From contig CAZUWF010000008.1 in assembly GCA_964624065.1 (NCBI GenBank), forward strand, positions 16,801-80,800: a stretch of DNA of 64,000 nt, given 5' to 3'. The position numbers were made by a program, and so were the translations under genes. Of this stretch, positions 54,498 to 63,815 are shown in pieces. The notes below the pieces were generated by a model. The model was not told where the DNA came from and did not search any database. It worked only from the letters and a program-made list of their open reading frames with translations. This DNA comes from UBA7960 sp964624065 (GTDB lineage: Bacteria > Bacteroidota > Bacteroidia > Bacteroidales > UBA7960). The stretch's first letter is position 1; each line of letters starts with the position of its first letter.

Positions 54498-54896
54498 ACT
54501 CCAATAGAAGTATGTTTGGATCATTTTATGGAGTTTCCAAGACACGGTTGCCACACCCGGGAACCAAGTTTCCTACCTTAAGGATATTTCTGATAGGTGC
54601 AATGCCTTGATCTTCCGCTTTCCAAGGGTATAGCAATTGCCCACCCGACTCATAACCTTCCAAAGGGCCAGATCGCCATTGTTTGATTTTAATTCGGGTA
54701 TTTAACGTTCTTCACAGAAGGGTCGCACCTTGGGAGCTATGATTGGCGCGGGACAACCTTAATACTATGGCCGCTGCTATACTTTGACCTTTGCTCAAAT
54801 ATTGTACTCATTCAAAAAGGAACACCCTCCGCCAACAAACAATAAACTTCTCAATCACACAACCAACCAAACCCCAAAACTCTTCCAAAGAATGCA

Positions 54897-54904
54897 TACC
54901 TTTG
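54897..54904 (+). promoter_or_regulatory. -7 promoter box (TACCTTTG) of hutI
   Basis: Exact TAnnTTTG match, 25 bases before the hutI ATG at 54930. No TTTG is present at the -33 distance. Confidence 0.45.
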
Positions 54905-54929
54905 TCTGGAATTAGAAAACACAATCCGT

Positions 54930-56189
54930 ATGGCGCTGTTGATTACCAATATCAAAGAATTAATTCAAGTCGAAAACCAGCCCTGCCAAAAGGTTTTAGG
55001 GGAGGAAATGTCACAACTGGCAACAATTCAAAACGCTTGGTTATTCATCGAAGACGAAACAATAAAAGCTTTTGGAAGAATGGAAGACCTTGCGACCAGC
55101 GAATTTTCAGGGGTGGCCTCCCACCGCGGTTCATCGATTATTGACGCTAAGGGAAAGATGGTTTTCCCAACCTTCTGCGATTCGCACACCCATTTGGTTT
55201 ACGACGGTAGCCGCGAGATAGAATACATTGACAAGATAAAAGGACTCTCTTACGAGGAAATTGCCAAGCGCGGGGGAGGAATACTTAACTCTGCAAAAAG
55301 ACTACAGCAAGCCACAGAGCAACAACTCATAGACCAAGCACTCGAAAGGATCGAAGAAATTAAGTTCCTTGGCACCGGTGCCGTTGAAATCAAGAGCGGC
55401 TACGGCCTTTCCACCCAGAGCGAACTCAAAATGCTGCGGGTAATCCGAAAGCTTAAAGAATTATCCCCGTTAACCATTAAGTCAACATTTTTGGGAGCCC
55501 ATGCCGTACCTCTAGATTTCAAGGGCAACCAAGCTGGTTACGTTGATCTTATCATCAACGAAATGATCCCTATGGTTGCCGCAGAGGATCTGGCCGATTA
55601 CATTGATGTTTTCTGTGACAAAGGCTTCTTCACAACCGATGAAACTGAGCGAATACTAATGGCAGGTATAAAACACGGGCTTAGGCCAAAGATTCACGCC
55701 AACGAGCTCGATTTTTCCGGAGGGATCCAGGTTGGTGTAAAGTACAACTCTCTTTCAGTTGACCACCTAGAATTTACCGGCAATGAAGAGATAAAGGCAC
55801 TGCTTGGCAGCGAAACCATGCCAACACTTTTGCCCGGAGCAGCTTTCTTCTTGGGTTTGGTGCAACCACCCGCCCGCAAGATGATAGAAGCTGGCCTTGG
55901 GGTGGCCCTTGCCAGCGATTACAACCCAGGCTCATCGCCATCAGGCAACATGCAACTTATTATGGCAATGGGAGCAATTTTGTTGCGTATGATACCCGAA
56001 GAGGTCATAAACGCAGTAACCATCAACGGTGCTTACGCCATGGGTGTTGAAGACCAGCTCGGATCAATTGCGGTAGGCAAAACCGCAAACCTCTTCATTA
56101 CCAAACCCATACCAACCTATGAGTTCATGTCGTACGCATACGGAAGCAACAAGGTTGAAAAAGTAATAATAAAAGGAAAGATACAATGA
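54930..56189 (+). CDS. hutI: imidazolonepropionase
   Basis: 419 residues, amidohydrolase superfamily. Metal and substrate residues: TFCDSHTHLVYDGSRE (HxH), FLGAHAVPLDF (His), IHANELDFSGG (His), SVDHLEF (His) and ALASDYNPGSSPSG (Asp). These are the full HutI set. It opens the imidazolone ring to give N-formimino-glutamate, the third step of histidine degradation. hutH, hutU and hutG are not in the window. It overlaps the next gene by 4 bases (ATGA), so the two are translationally coupled. Confidence 0.96.
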   Translation: MALLITNIKELIQVENQPCQKVLGEEMSQLATIQNAWLFIEDETIKAFGRMEDLATSEFSGVASHRGSSIIDAKGKMVFPTFCDSHTHLVYDGSREIEYIDKIKGLSYEEIAKRGGGILNSAKRLQQATEQQLIDQALERIEEIKFLGTGAVEIKSGYGLSTQSELKMLRVIRKLKELSPLTIKSTFLGAHAVPLDFKGNQAGYVDLIINEMIPMVAAEDLADYIDVFCDKGFFTTDETERILMAGIKHGLRPKIHANELDFSGGIQVGVKYNSLSVDHLEFTGNEEIKALLGSETMPTLLPGAAFFLGLVQPPARKMIEAGLGVALASDYNPGSSPSGNMQLIMAMGAILLRMIPEEVINAVTINGAYAMGVEDQLGSIAVGKTANLFITKPIPTYEFMSYAYGSNKVEKVIIKGKIQ

Positions 56190-57412
56190 CCCAAACCACC
56201 TATCCAGTTGTAGTAAAAACCCTTGCCAGCCTCGAAGAACCTCTTGCCGGCGAACTTAATGAAATTGGCATCAAGGACACAAAGGTTTTGAGGCGGGGTG
56301 TTTCTTTTAACGGAACCCTTGCCGACATTTACAGGGCAAATATGTTTTGCCGAACCGCAATTGCGGTGCTGCGCGAGGTGGGTTCTTTTACCTTTTCCGA
56401 CAAGGAAGACTTTCATCAAAAAATGATGGGAATTGACTGGAGCAAGTACTTTGGACCCGAAAAATCAATAGTTATTTATTCGGTGGCCACGCGCAGCGAG
56501 ATTTTTAGCAACACCTTGTTTTTGTCGCAACTGACCAAGGATGCGGTTGCCGATTACTTTCGTGAGAAAGCCGGAATCAGGCCAACGGTAAATAAGGACG
56601 ATGCCGACATAAGGTTAAACATTTACGTAAACGAAAATCGTTGCATCGTTTCGCTCGACAGCAGCGGCGAGCCGCTTTTCAAGCGTGGCTACCGCAAGCA
56701 AGCCGGCGGCGCGCCCCTCAACGAAGTGCTGGCCGCGGGGCTTATTATGCACTCGGGCTGGGATCGAAAATCGCCTTTCGTGGATCCAATGTGTGGCAGC
56801 GCAACCTTTTCTATCGAAGCAGCGATGATGGCGCGAAACATTGCACCCGGAAGCCTCCGCAAGGTATTCAGCTTCATGCATTGGAATGATTTCGACACTG
56901 AGCTTTGGCAACAAGTTAAGGAAGAGGCCAAAAAACAAGAAACCAATAATATGCCAACCATAGTGGCAGGCGATGTTGCTTCCAAATCAATTGATATTTC
57001 GCGAAAAAACATTTTGCAGGCCGGCTTCTTGGGGCAAATAAAATTGCAAAAACAAGATTTCTTCCTGAGTAACCCGCCTCTCGGTAACGGTGTTGTAATC
57101 CTCAATCCTCCTTACGGCGAAAGGCTGAAACGCGATAACCTAAACCAGTTTTACACCAAGATTGGCGACACACTAAAAAAGCAGTATTCGGGTTACAAGG
57201 CAGGGATAATCACTTCGGACGCGCCTGCAATGAAATCCATAGGGCTAAAACCGACAAAAAGGGTACCCGCTTTCAACGGGGCGTTGGAGTGCAAGTTCAT
57301 GGTTTACGAAATTTTTGCCGGAAGCCACAAAGACCACGTTATTGCCACAAAACCCAAGAGGAAGAGAATAATTGTGAGCAATGACGAAAAGGGGGAAAAG
57401 TTGGAAGGTTGA
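56186..57412 (+). CDS. THUMP-domain RNA (guanine-N2) methyltransferase, RlmL-N-like
   Basis: 408 residues. The N-terminal ferredoxin-like/THUMP region (about 1-165) ends with VNENRCIVSLDSSGEPLFKRG. The UPF0020 catalytic domain has the linker GYRKQAGGAPLNEVLAAG, SAM motif I FVDPMCGSATFSIEAAMMA and the target-base motif ILNPPYGERL (NPPY). This matches the N-terminal half of RlmL or YpsC-type enzymes that make m2G in 23S rRNA. The C-terminal RlmK-type half is absent, as in most Bacteroidota forms. It has an ATGA overlap with hutI, an unexpected partner. The tail is basic (KPKRKRIIV). Confidence 0.9.
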   Translation: MTQTTYPVVVKTLASLEEPLAGELNEIGIKDTKVLRRGVSFNGTLADIYRANMFCRTAIAVLREVGSFTFSDKEDFHQKMMGIDWSKYFGPEKSIVIYSVATRSEIFSNTLFLSQLTKDAVADYFREKAGIRPTVNKDDADIRLNIYVNENRCIVSLDSSGEPLFKRGYRKQAGGAPLNEVLAAGLIMHSGWDRKSPFVDPMCGSATFSIEAAMMARNIAPGSLRKVFSFMHWNDFDTELWQQVKEEAKKQETNNMPTIVAGDVASKSIDISRKNILQAGFLGQIKLQKQDFFLSNPPLGNGVVILNPPYGERLKRDNLNQFYTKIGDTLKKQYSGYKAGIITSDAPAMKSIGLKPTKRVPAFNGALECKFMVYEIFAGSHKDHVIATKPKRKRIIVSNDEKGEKLEG

Positions 57413-57482
57413 TGGGTCACCCTGAACAAAGTCGAAGGGGTTTGAGGGGTTGAGCGGTTTAGAATTTGAGGGGTTGTGGGAT
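57412..57482. repeat. CCTGAACAAAGTCGAAGG element followed by G/T-rich near-repeats
   Basis: 57421-57439 reads CCTGAACAAAGTCGAAGGG, a form of the TGAGCG/AAGTCGAAGG sequence I know as a recurring intergenic motif in Bacteroidota genomes. It is followed by GGGTTTGAGGGGTTGAGCGG and TTTGAGGGGTTGTGGG, the same G/T-rich spacer type as at 37539 and 48638. Confidence 0.5.
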
Positions 57483-57536
57483 TTTTTTAATCACCAGTAA
57501 AAAAGGTTAAATCGCCAAGTACGCCCAGTAGGCGCA

Positions 57537-58190
57537 ATGAACGCCAAAGTCACGACAAAAGAATACAAACTTTTGAATCTGTTTTTTTCTTTGCAAACCT
57601 TGCGGTTTTTGGGCTTTAAAAAATCCGTGAAAAGTTTCTGCGTTTCAATAATAATCCTACAAAAAAGGGAAAAATCACCCCTGATATTTACATTGATTCT
57701 TTCAATTATGATAGGTTGCGCCCCAAGAAAGACCACCCTTCAAGCAGTTGGTTACGTTGACCTTGACCGCTACCTTGGCAAGTGGTACGAGATTGCCTCA
57801 TACCCACACAGGTTTCAAAGGGGCTGCCACTGCACCACTGCCACCTACACCATGGGTTCCAAGGGCCACCTAATTATTGAGAACCGCTGCCTCAAAGATG
57901 GCCCCAGCGGCAAGGCGTCAGTAACAAGGGGCAAGGCGTTAGTGCAGAAAGGCAGCGGCAATGCCAAGCTAAAAGTGCAGTTTTTCTGGCCCATAAGGGC
58001 ACACTACTGGATAATTGACCTCGCACCAGACTACAATCGCGCAGTGGTTAGCCACCCAAGTATGAATTACCTCTGGATTCTAGCCCGAACCCCAAAAATG
58101 GACGAAATCATCCTAAATCAAACAATTGATCGTTTGGTAGAAATGGGGTTTGATAAAGAGCGTATACAAAGGACGGTGCATTGCGAGTAA
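57537..58190 (+). CDS. lipocalin family lipoprotein (Blc-like)
   Basis: The frame is 217 residues from the only upstream ATG at 57537, but the first 40 or so codons cross a CGCCAAAGT-type intergenic repeat, so the true start is uncertain and probably a non-ATG codon nearer the signal. The signal ends IFTLILSIMIGCAPRK with a lipobox Cys near residue 60. The lipocalin core follows: VDLDRYLGKWYEIASYPHRF (G-x-W), a repeated beta-barrel and the closing YLWILARTPKMDE. Blc-type lipocalins bind lipids at the outer membrane and are made under envelope stress. The family identity is firm; the start is not. Confidence 0.83.
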   Translation: MNAKVTTKEYKLLNLFFSLQTLRFLGFKKSVKSFCVSIIILQKREKSPLIFTLILSIMIGCAPRKTTLQAVGYVDLDRYLGKWYEIASYPHRFQRGCHCTTATYTMGSKGHLIIENRCLKDGPSGKASVTRGKALVQKGSGNAKLKVQFFWPIRAHYWIIDLAPDYNRAVVSHPSMNYLWILARTPKMDEIILNQTIDRLVEMGFDKERIQRTVHCE

Positions 58191-58496
58191 TTTGGTAATA
58201 GATGAAAATAAAGGGTCGAAAGGATTCTTTATCAAGATGACACAAAGCAAACCCTCCAAAGATGACGCATTATAGTAAGTCGAACGGCAAAATTCGAAAA
58301 TTATTAATTAGAAATGGAGGTCTAGTTATGGAGAGCTCAAAACTAAAATAGAGAAATTTTTGAATACAAAGGTCAGCATTCGGTTTTTGGTTGTTGTGGC
58401 CTTTCGCCTATGACAAAACTTTTACCTCTGCTTCGTTTTATCGCTCCATCTCCCTTTCTCGGTCTCAGGCCATTTGCTCGTGGTTTTATCCTTCAA
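58191..58496. other. intergenic region between convergent lipocalin and glyS genes
   Basis: 306 bases with no recognisable gene. A forward open frame (58410-58607) begins here but is low in signal and runs into glyS antisense. No clear hairpin with a T run was found. Confidence 0.5.
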
Positions 58497-60023
58497 TCAG
58501 CCAATCACCCGAATCTTCCCTGCAACTATATGAGCAATGCTGTCTATGCCAATGCGCTCCTGCTGCATAGAGTCTCGTTCGCGAATGGTTACGGTGTTGT
58601 CTTTTAGGGTTTGGTGGTCAACGGTTATGCAATATGGGGTGCCTATGGCATCTTGCCTTCTGTAGCGACGGCCTATTGCATCTTTCTCCTCGTAGTAGCA
58701 CATGAAATCGTACTTCAGCTTGTCGAGCACCTCCCTGGCTTTTTCGGGCAGGCCGTCTTTTTTGAGAAGCGGTAAAATTGCCAACTTGTAGGGAGCAAGA
58801 ACAGGCGGAATGTTAAGCACCACCCTTTCGGAACCATCTTCGAGGGTTTCTTCGTTGTAGGCATGCGATAGCACAGCCAAGAAAGTTCGGTCTAGTCCGA
58901 TTGATGTTTCCACCACGTACGGCACGTAGCTTTCGTTGGTTTCTGGGTCAAAGTAATGCAATTTCTTGCCACTGTACTGCTGGTGTGCTGCAAGATCGAA
59001 ATCGGTGCGGGAGTGGATTCCTTCGAGTTCCTTGAATCCAAACGGGAACTCGAACTCTATGTCGGCAGCGGCGTTGGCGTAGTGTGCAAGCTTCTCGTGG
59101 TCGTGGAAGCGATATTTTTCGGCGGGGATACCTAGAGCGAGGTGCCAGCGCAAGCGCTGTTGCTTCCAGTGCTCGTACCATTCCATTTCGGTGCCTGGGC
59201 GTACGAAAAACTGCATCTCCATTTGCTCGAACTCGCGCATGCGGAATATGAACTGCCTAGCAACAATCTCATTGCGGAAGGCCTTGCCAATTTGGGCTAT
59301 CCCAAAGGGGATTTTCATCCTGCCTGTTTTTTGCACATTGAGGTAGTTTACAAAAATACCTTGGGCGGTTTCGGGCCTCAGGTAAACAACCCCGGCATCT
59401 TCGCTAACCGAACCCATTTGGCTGCTAAACATAAGGTTGAACTGCCTGACGTCGGTCCAGTTGCGCGAACCAGACACGGGGCAAACTATGCCAAGCTCCT
59501 CGATGAGACCTTTAATGTCAGCCATACGCTCTTCTTCAAGTGCCGAAACAAACCGCCGGGTAATTTCGTCAATCTTTTCTTGATTTTCCAAAACACGAGG
59601 GTTGGTTTTGCGAAACATTTCCTCGTCAAAGCTTTCGCCAAAGCGTTGAGAGGCCTTATCAACCTCCTTGTCTATCTTTTGCCTAATCTTTTCTACATGC
59701 TCTTCTACTAGCACATCGGCACGGTAGCGCTTTTTAGAATCCTTGTTGTCAATTAACGGGTCGTTGAACGCGTCAACGTGGCCCGAAGCCTTCCAAACAG
59801 TAGGATGCATGAAAATTGCAGCATCTATGCCCACGATGTTTTCGTTAAATTGTACTATGGACCTCCACCAATAGTCCTTTATGTTGTTCTTGAGCAAGGC
59901 TCCGTTTTGACCGTAATCGTAAACGGCACTCAGCCCATCGTATATTTCGCTCGACTGAAAAATGAACCCGTATTCCTTGCAATGCGAAATAATCTTCTTG
60001 AACTTGTCTTCTCCCTTTGTCAT
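58497..60023 (-). CDS. glyS: glycine-tRNA ligase, dimeric type
   Basis: 508 residues, the alpha2 (eukaryote/archaea-like) form rather than the alpha2beta2 bacterial one. Class II motifs: RPETAQGIFVNYLNVQ, the motif 2 loop FRNEIVARQFIFRMREFEQM with EMQFF, and motif 3 SIGLDRTFLAVLSHA. It has the C-terminal anticodon-binding domain (PPVLAPYKLAILPLLKK). It begins YGFIFQSSEIYDGLSAVYDYG near residue 14, the family-specific glycine pocket. It charges tRNA-Gly. It stands alone, downstream of the lipid kinase gene by 56 bases on the same strand. Confidence 0.97.
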   Translation of the reverse strand: MTKGEDKFKKIISHCKEYGFIFQSSEIYDGLSAVYDYGQNGALLKNNIKDYWWRSIVQFNENIVGIDAAIFMHPTVWKASGHVDAFNDPLIDNKDSKKRYRADVLVEEHVEKIRQKIDKEVDKASQRFGESFDEEMFRKTNPRVLENQEKIDEITRRFVSALEEERMADIKGLIEELGIVCPVSGSRNWTDVRQFNLMFSSQMGSVSEDAGVVYLRPETAQGIFVNYLNVQKTGRMKIPFGIAQIGKAFRNEIVARQFIFRMREFEQMEMQFFVRPGTEMEWYEHWKQQRLRWHLALGIPAEKYRFHDHEKLAHYANAAADIEFEFPFGFKELEGIHSRTDFDLAAHQQYSGKKLHYFDPETNESYVPYVVETSIGLDRTFLAVLSHAYNEETLEDGSERVVLNIPPVLAPYKLAILPLLKKDGLPEKAREVLDKLKYDFMCYYEEKDAIGRRYRRQDAIGTPYCITVDHQTLKDNTVTIRERDSMQQERIGIDSIAHIVAGKIRVIG

Positions 60024-60079
60024 TTATTAATATTTTTATTTTGAATATAGTCCAAGGTTTACCTGTGAGCTATTTTGTA

Positions 60080-61018
60080 TTATTTGTTTGTTATCACCTT
60101 CAAAGCATTCTCAACAATAGAAAACTCGAATGGCGAGTAACCCAATGATTCACCGTCGGCCTCGAGCGGCACGGGCCGGTCAGATTCAATCCGTATTTTC
60201 TTGCCCTGAAGCATTGTTACTTGCTTTACCCTTCCAATGCTGCCGTCGAGCAACCTTCGAAGGCTGATTATCATCTTCAACAGAGGCATTTCTTTTATGA
60301 TAGTGAGGTCAAGAAGGCCATCGTTGGTAACTGCGCCCGGGGCTTGCATCATTCCTCCTCCGTTATATTGGCCAATTCCAACGCTCATACTAAACACGCG
60401 CGCCTTAATCTCCTTTCCATCGGCATTTATGCTCAGCAGGCTGGCCTTGTAAGAAAACAGCGAGGTAAGCAGTTTTGTGAAGTACAAGAAAGGATTGCTT
60501 TTGCCCCTGGCCTTGTCGGCGTTTACCTTTTGTGCCACAGTGCCGTCAAAACCCAACCCGGCCATATTTGCAAAGCACCGCTGGCGAGTTTCACTTCCAT
60601 TTGCAAACCTCACAACTCCAATATCTTGAAGGGTTGTATTGCCATTTTTAATTACTTCTATTGCTTTATCGTAGTCTTTGGGTACGTTGTAAGTCCTAAG
60701 CCAGTCGTTGCCCGTGCCCACGGGGATCATCCCAACTGTAAAATCTGTACCGGGCACTTCTTTTTGAGAAAGGAGGCCATTTACCACCTCGTTGAGGGTT
60801 CCATCGCCACCCACCACAATTATTTTCCTGAATCCTTCCTTAACAAATTCCGGCATTTTTTCGATGGCGTGGGTACTCCTTTGTGTAAAAAATTCTTGAA
60901 ATTGAAGCCCCTTTTCAGAAAGAATTTGGCTAATACTGTACCAATCTTTCTTCCCTTTGCCAGTACCGGCATTGGGGTTGACTACGACCAGGTAGTCACT
61001 TTTTTCGACATAATTCAT
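60080..61018 (-). CDS. diacylglycerol/lipid kinase family protein (YegS/DgkB-like)
   Basis: 312 residues. The N-terminal Rossmann-like domain has VVNPNAGTGKGKKDWYS and the diagnostic nucleotide-binding KIIVVGGDGTLNEVVNGL, then MIPVGTGNDWLRT. The C-terminal beta domain holds LGFDGTVAQKV and the Mg-site region GYNPF-like LGYSPFEFSIVENAL. These are the hallmarks of bacterial lipid kinases acting on diacylglycerol, undecaprenol or phosphatidylglycerol at the inner membrane. The lipid substrate is not readable. Bacteroidota also use this family for ceramide kinases, so a sphingolipid role is possible. Confidence 0.9.
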   Translation of the reverse strand: MNYVEKSDYLVVVNPNAGTGKGKKDWYSISQILSEKGLQFQEFFTQRSTHAIEKMPEFVKEGFRKIIVVGGDGTLNEVVNGLLSQKEVPGTDFTVGMIPVGTGNDWLRTYNVPKDYDKAIEVIKNGNTTLQDIGVVRFANGSETRQRCFANMAGLGFDGTVAQKVNADKARGKSNPFLYFTKLLTSLFSYKASLLSINADGKEIKARVFSMSVGIGQYNGGGMMQAPGAVTNDGLLDLTIIKEMPLLKMIISLRRLLDGSIGRVKQVTMLQGKKIRIESDRPVPLEADGESLGYSPFEFSIVENALKVITNK

Positions 61019-62186
61019 GCTTTGTAAACTAATGAATAATATTGTTTGCGTTCTGCTTTTTCGCTAAAGCGAAACTGTTTCCCGGAATAAAAACAACTGT
61101 TTGGAAATTATGAAGGTGCAAAATTAAGAAAATATGCCAACATTGAATTTTTTCACGGTGTTTTTAATCCACGGTTTGATATGGGATGCAGTAATTGGCG
61201 GGTGCCTTAGTTTTCAGCTTGCCAAACTAGAGGTGAAATGAAAAATATTTTTTCGCGATAAAATCAGGAAACCCTCCGAGTTGTGGGTATGGCATATTGT
61301 TGACTGTTTTTGCCTTATTTCAAGCCAAATGGAAAAATGTGGCTAGGTGTTAACTCGCTTAGAATTATTTTTTGGGGAAAGAAATCCCAAGTTTGACCCT
61401 AAGCACTGCAACATCTCTAGTTTGCTAAATTAACGGCCAACAGCCTGTCGGTGTAGAACAATGGTTAAATTAGGAACGGCTAGTCAAACCCGGACGAGAA
61501 ATATTTTTTTAAAAAAAAATTTCAACCGAAAGGTTTTTTAACCATTGAGTTTAAAAAGTGCATTGACGAAAGTGGCGGTAATCAAAAGCATTCAGAGGTA
61601 TATTTTTGTTACTGCCCTCATAAAATAAAAGGGAAGGGGAGCAAGCTTATCATTTGCATGGATCTTGGTTTAGTAATCAAACTCTTATTTTCATTGTCCC
61701 GAAGGTTTCAGTTCGCTCCAAGGCAACTACTTTGGTAATTGCATTCTAAATCGCTTTGCCACCATAGTTCGTGCATAAGACCTTCCTGTATGTCTTACAC
61801 CAAACCTGGTTGCATTTTGCATTTTGTAACCGTATGAACCCATATCCACCAACCACCTCAAAACAGCCAAAGTGACCGTTGTCAAGGTCATCAATGAATT
61901 CATTTACCGCCTTCAGTTTCCTTTTTGTGTCGACCGAGTTTGGGGCAGAAGGTTATGTAAAGACAAGCGCGGGCGAAGGGTGCAGTCGTTGTACCCGCCG
62001 ATTTAATTCGAATATGTAAGGAAAGGTTGTTCTATTTTGCGGATGTTTCACTAAATCGACTAGTCGAATCAAGCGTTGGTTTGAATCGCAAAATTTTTTA
62101 AATAAGGCAAAAAGTCATAACTTTATTGCCTCGAAAAGCAGTATCAGGAAATTATTGACAACTCAATACCTATAAATTGCACAAAA
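61019..62186. other. gene-poor intergenic region (about 1.2 kb)
   Basis: Between divergent lipid kinase and fumarase genes. No complete gene is visible. A 68-codon open stretch without ATG on the minus strand (61749-61952) reads like protein, and another runs on the plus strand near 61515-61737; both may be decayed coding sequence. A TAATTTTG box on the minus strand (61119-61126) could serve the lipid kinase gene about 100 bases away. Confidence 0.5.
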
Positions 62187-63815
62187 ATGAAAGCCCCCGA
62201 ATTTTTTTATCAAGATCCATTTCTGCAAGAAAGGGACACCACCGAGTATTACCGACTCACCGGCCAGAACGTGAGTGTTGGCGAATTTGAGGGCAAGCCG
62301 GTTTTGAAGGTTGATCCCGAGGCACTTACAATGCTTACCCGCCAAGCGTTGCACGATTCCTCTTATATGCTGCGCACTTCTCACATAAAGCAGATGGCCG
62401 AGATATTGCACGACCCTCAATCGAGCGAAAACGACAAGTACGTTGCGGCAACCATGCTCAAAAACGCCGAGATATCGGCCAGGGGATTGTTGCCATTTTG
62501 CCAAGATACAGGCACGGCCACCATTTTTGGCAAGAAAGGACAGCAGGTATGGACAGGTGCCAACGATCACGAAGCAATCTCCCTGGGAGTTTTCAAAACA
62601 TTTACCGAGGAAAACCTGCGTTATTCTCAGGTGGCGGCCCTCGACATGTACACCGAAAAGAACACCGGCACCAACCTGCCGGCCCAAATCGACATAATGG
62701 CCACCGAGGGTATGGAATTCGAGTTCCTATTCGTGTTGAAGGGCGGGGGTTCAGGCAACAAAACCGCCTATTTTTCAGAAACCAAGGCGCTGCTCACCCC
62801 CGAAAATCTAGAAAAATACCTGATAGAGAAAATTCGCTCGATTGGCACGGCCGCTTGCCCCCCCTACCACGTTGCATTTGTGATTGGGGGCACTTCGGCC
62901 GAGGCCTGCGTCAAGACCGTAAAACTTGCCACCACAAAATACCTCGACAACCTACCAAATTCTGGAAACGTTCACGGTCGGGCCTTCAGGGATGCAGGGT
63001 TGGAGAAGAAAATTTTGGAGGCAGCATACAATACAGGAATAGGCGCACAGTTTGGAGGCAAGTACTTTGCACTTGATGTGCGGGTTATTCGCCTTCCGCG
63101 CCACGGAGCTTCGTGTCCGGTGGCCATTGGTGTGTCATGTGCCGCCGACCGCAACATAAAGGCAAAGATAAACGCCCAAGGCCTGTGGATAGAAAAGCTG
63201 GAAGACAATCCAGGCCAGTACATTCCCCACAGCTACCGTGCCGAGGAGGTAGGAAATGCAGTAAGGGTTGACTTGAGCCGTTCAATGAAGGAAATCTTAG
63301 AATTGCTTTCGCAATACAAGGTTGGTCAACGGTTATTGCTCAACGGAACCATTGTTGTTGGCCGCGACATTGCCCACGCCAAGCTAAAGGAGCGCCTCGA
63401 CAAGGGAGAGGGGCTGCCACAATACATCAAGGACCACCCAATTTACTATGCCGGTCCTGCCAAAACACCAGAGGGGATGCCCTCGGGCTCCTTCGGCCCA
63501 ACCACCGCCGGACGAATGGACTCTTACGTTGACCTGTTTCAGCAGCACGGTGGCAGTATGGTAATGATAGCCAAAGGCAATCGCAGCAGGCAGGTTGCAG
63601 AAGCCTGCCAAAGGCACGGTGGCTTTTACCTGGGAAGCATAGGTGGCCCTGCGGCAATATTGGCACAAGAAAACATCAAGAAGGCTGAATTAATCGAGTA
63701 TCCCGAACTTGGCATGGAGGCAATTTACAAGATTGAGGTTGAGAACTTCCCTGCATTCATCCTAGTTGACGACAAGGGGAATGATTTTTACGGAGCCCTT
63801 GCGAAATTGCAGTAA
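62187..63815 (+). CDS. fumarate hydratase, class I (4Fe-4S)
   Basis: 542 residues, a single-chain class I fumarase (FumA/FumB type). The N-terminal catalytic domain has GLLPFCQDTGTATIFGKKG with a cluster Cys, and later GTAACPPYHVAF, then GGKYFALDVRVIRLPRHG and ASCPVAIGVSCAADRN with the other candidate Cys. The C-terminal domain has TTAGRMDSYVDLFQQHGGSM and FYLGSIGGPAAILAQENI. It hydrates fumarate to malate in the TCA cycle and is oxygen-sensitive, unlike class II FumC. It is alone on the plus strand; a possible TAACTTTA box lies about 70 bases upstream. Confidence 0.95.
   Translation: MKAPEFFYQDPFLQERDTTEYYRLTGQNVSVGEFEGKPVLKVDPEALTMLTRQALHDSSYMLRTSHIKQMAEILHDPQSSENDKYVAATMLKNAEISARGLLPFCQDTGTATIFGKKGQQVWTGANDHEAISLGVFKTFTEENLRYSQVAALDMYTEKNTGTNLPAQIDIMATEGMEFEFLFVLKGGGSGNKTAYFSETKALLTPENLEKYLIEKIRSIGTAACPPYHVAFVIGGTSAEACVKTVKLATTKYLDNLPNSGNVHGRAFRDAGLEKKILEAAYNTGIGAQFGGKYFALDVRVIRLPRHGASCPVAIGVSCAADRNIKAKINAQGLWIEKLEDNPGQYIPHSYRAEEVGNAVRVDLSRSMKEILELLSQYKVGQRLLLNGTIVVGRDIAHAKLKERLDKGEGLPQYIKDHPIYYAGPAKTPEGMPSGSFGPTTAGRMDSYVDLFQQHGGSMVMIAKGNRSRQVAEACQRHGGFYLGSIGGPAAILAQENIKKAELIEYPELGMEAIYKIEVENFPAFILVDDKGNDFYGALAKLQ

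Larger units (their letters stand above)
54447..54929. other. intergenic region between the lipoprotein gene and hutI
   Basis: 483 bases. It holds the lipoprotein terminator at its start and the hutI promoter box at its end. I recognise nothing between them; an open frame at 54287-54610 is an out-of-frame continuation of the lipoprotein region. Confidence 0.5.

Noticed and set aside
59142..59711. 189-codon plus-strand ORF opposite glyS
   Set aside because: It covers the class II synthetase motifs on the other strand and encodes nothing recognisable.
60221..61027. Long plus-strand ORF (268 codons) opposite the lipid kinase gene
   Set aside because: It is antisense to a strongly conserved gene with GGDGT and NPNAGTGKG motifs, and its product has no recognisable family; it is a shadow frame.
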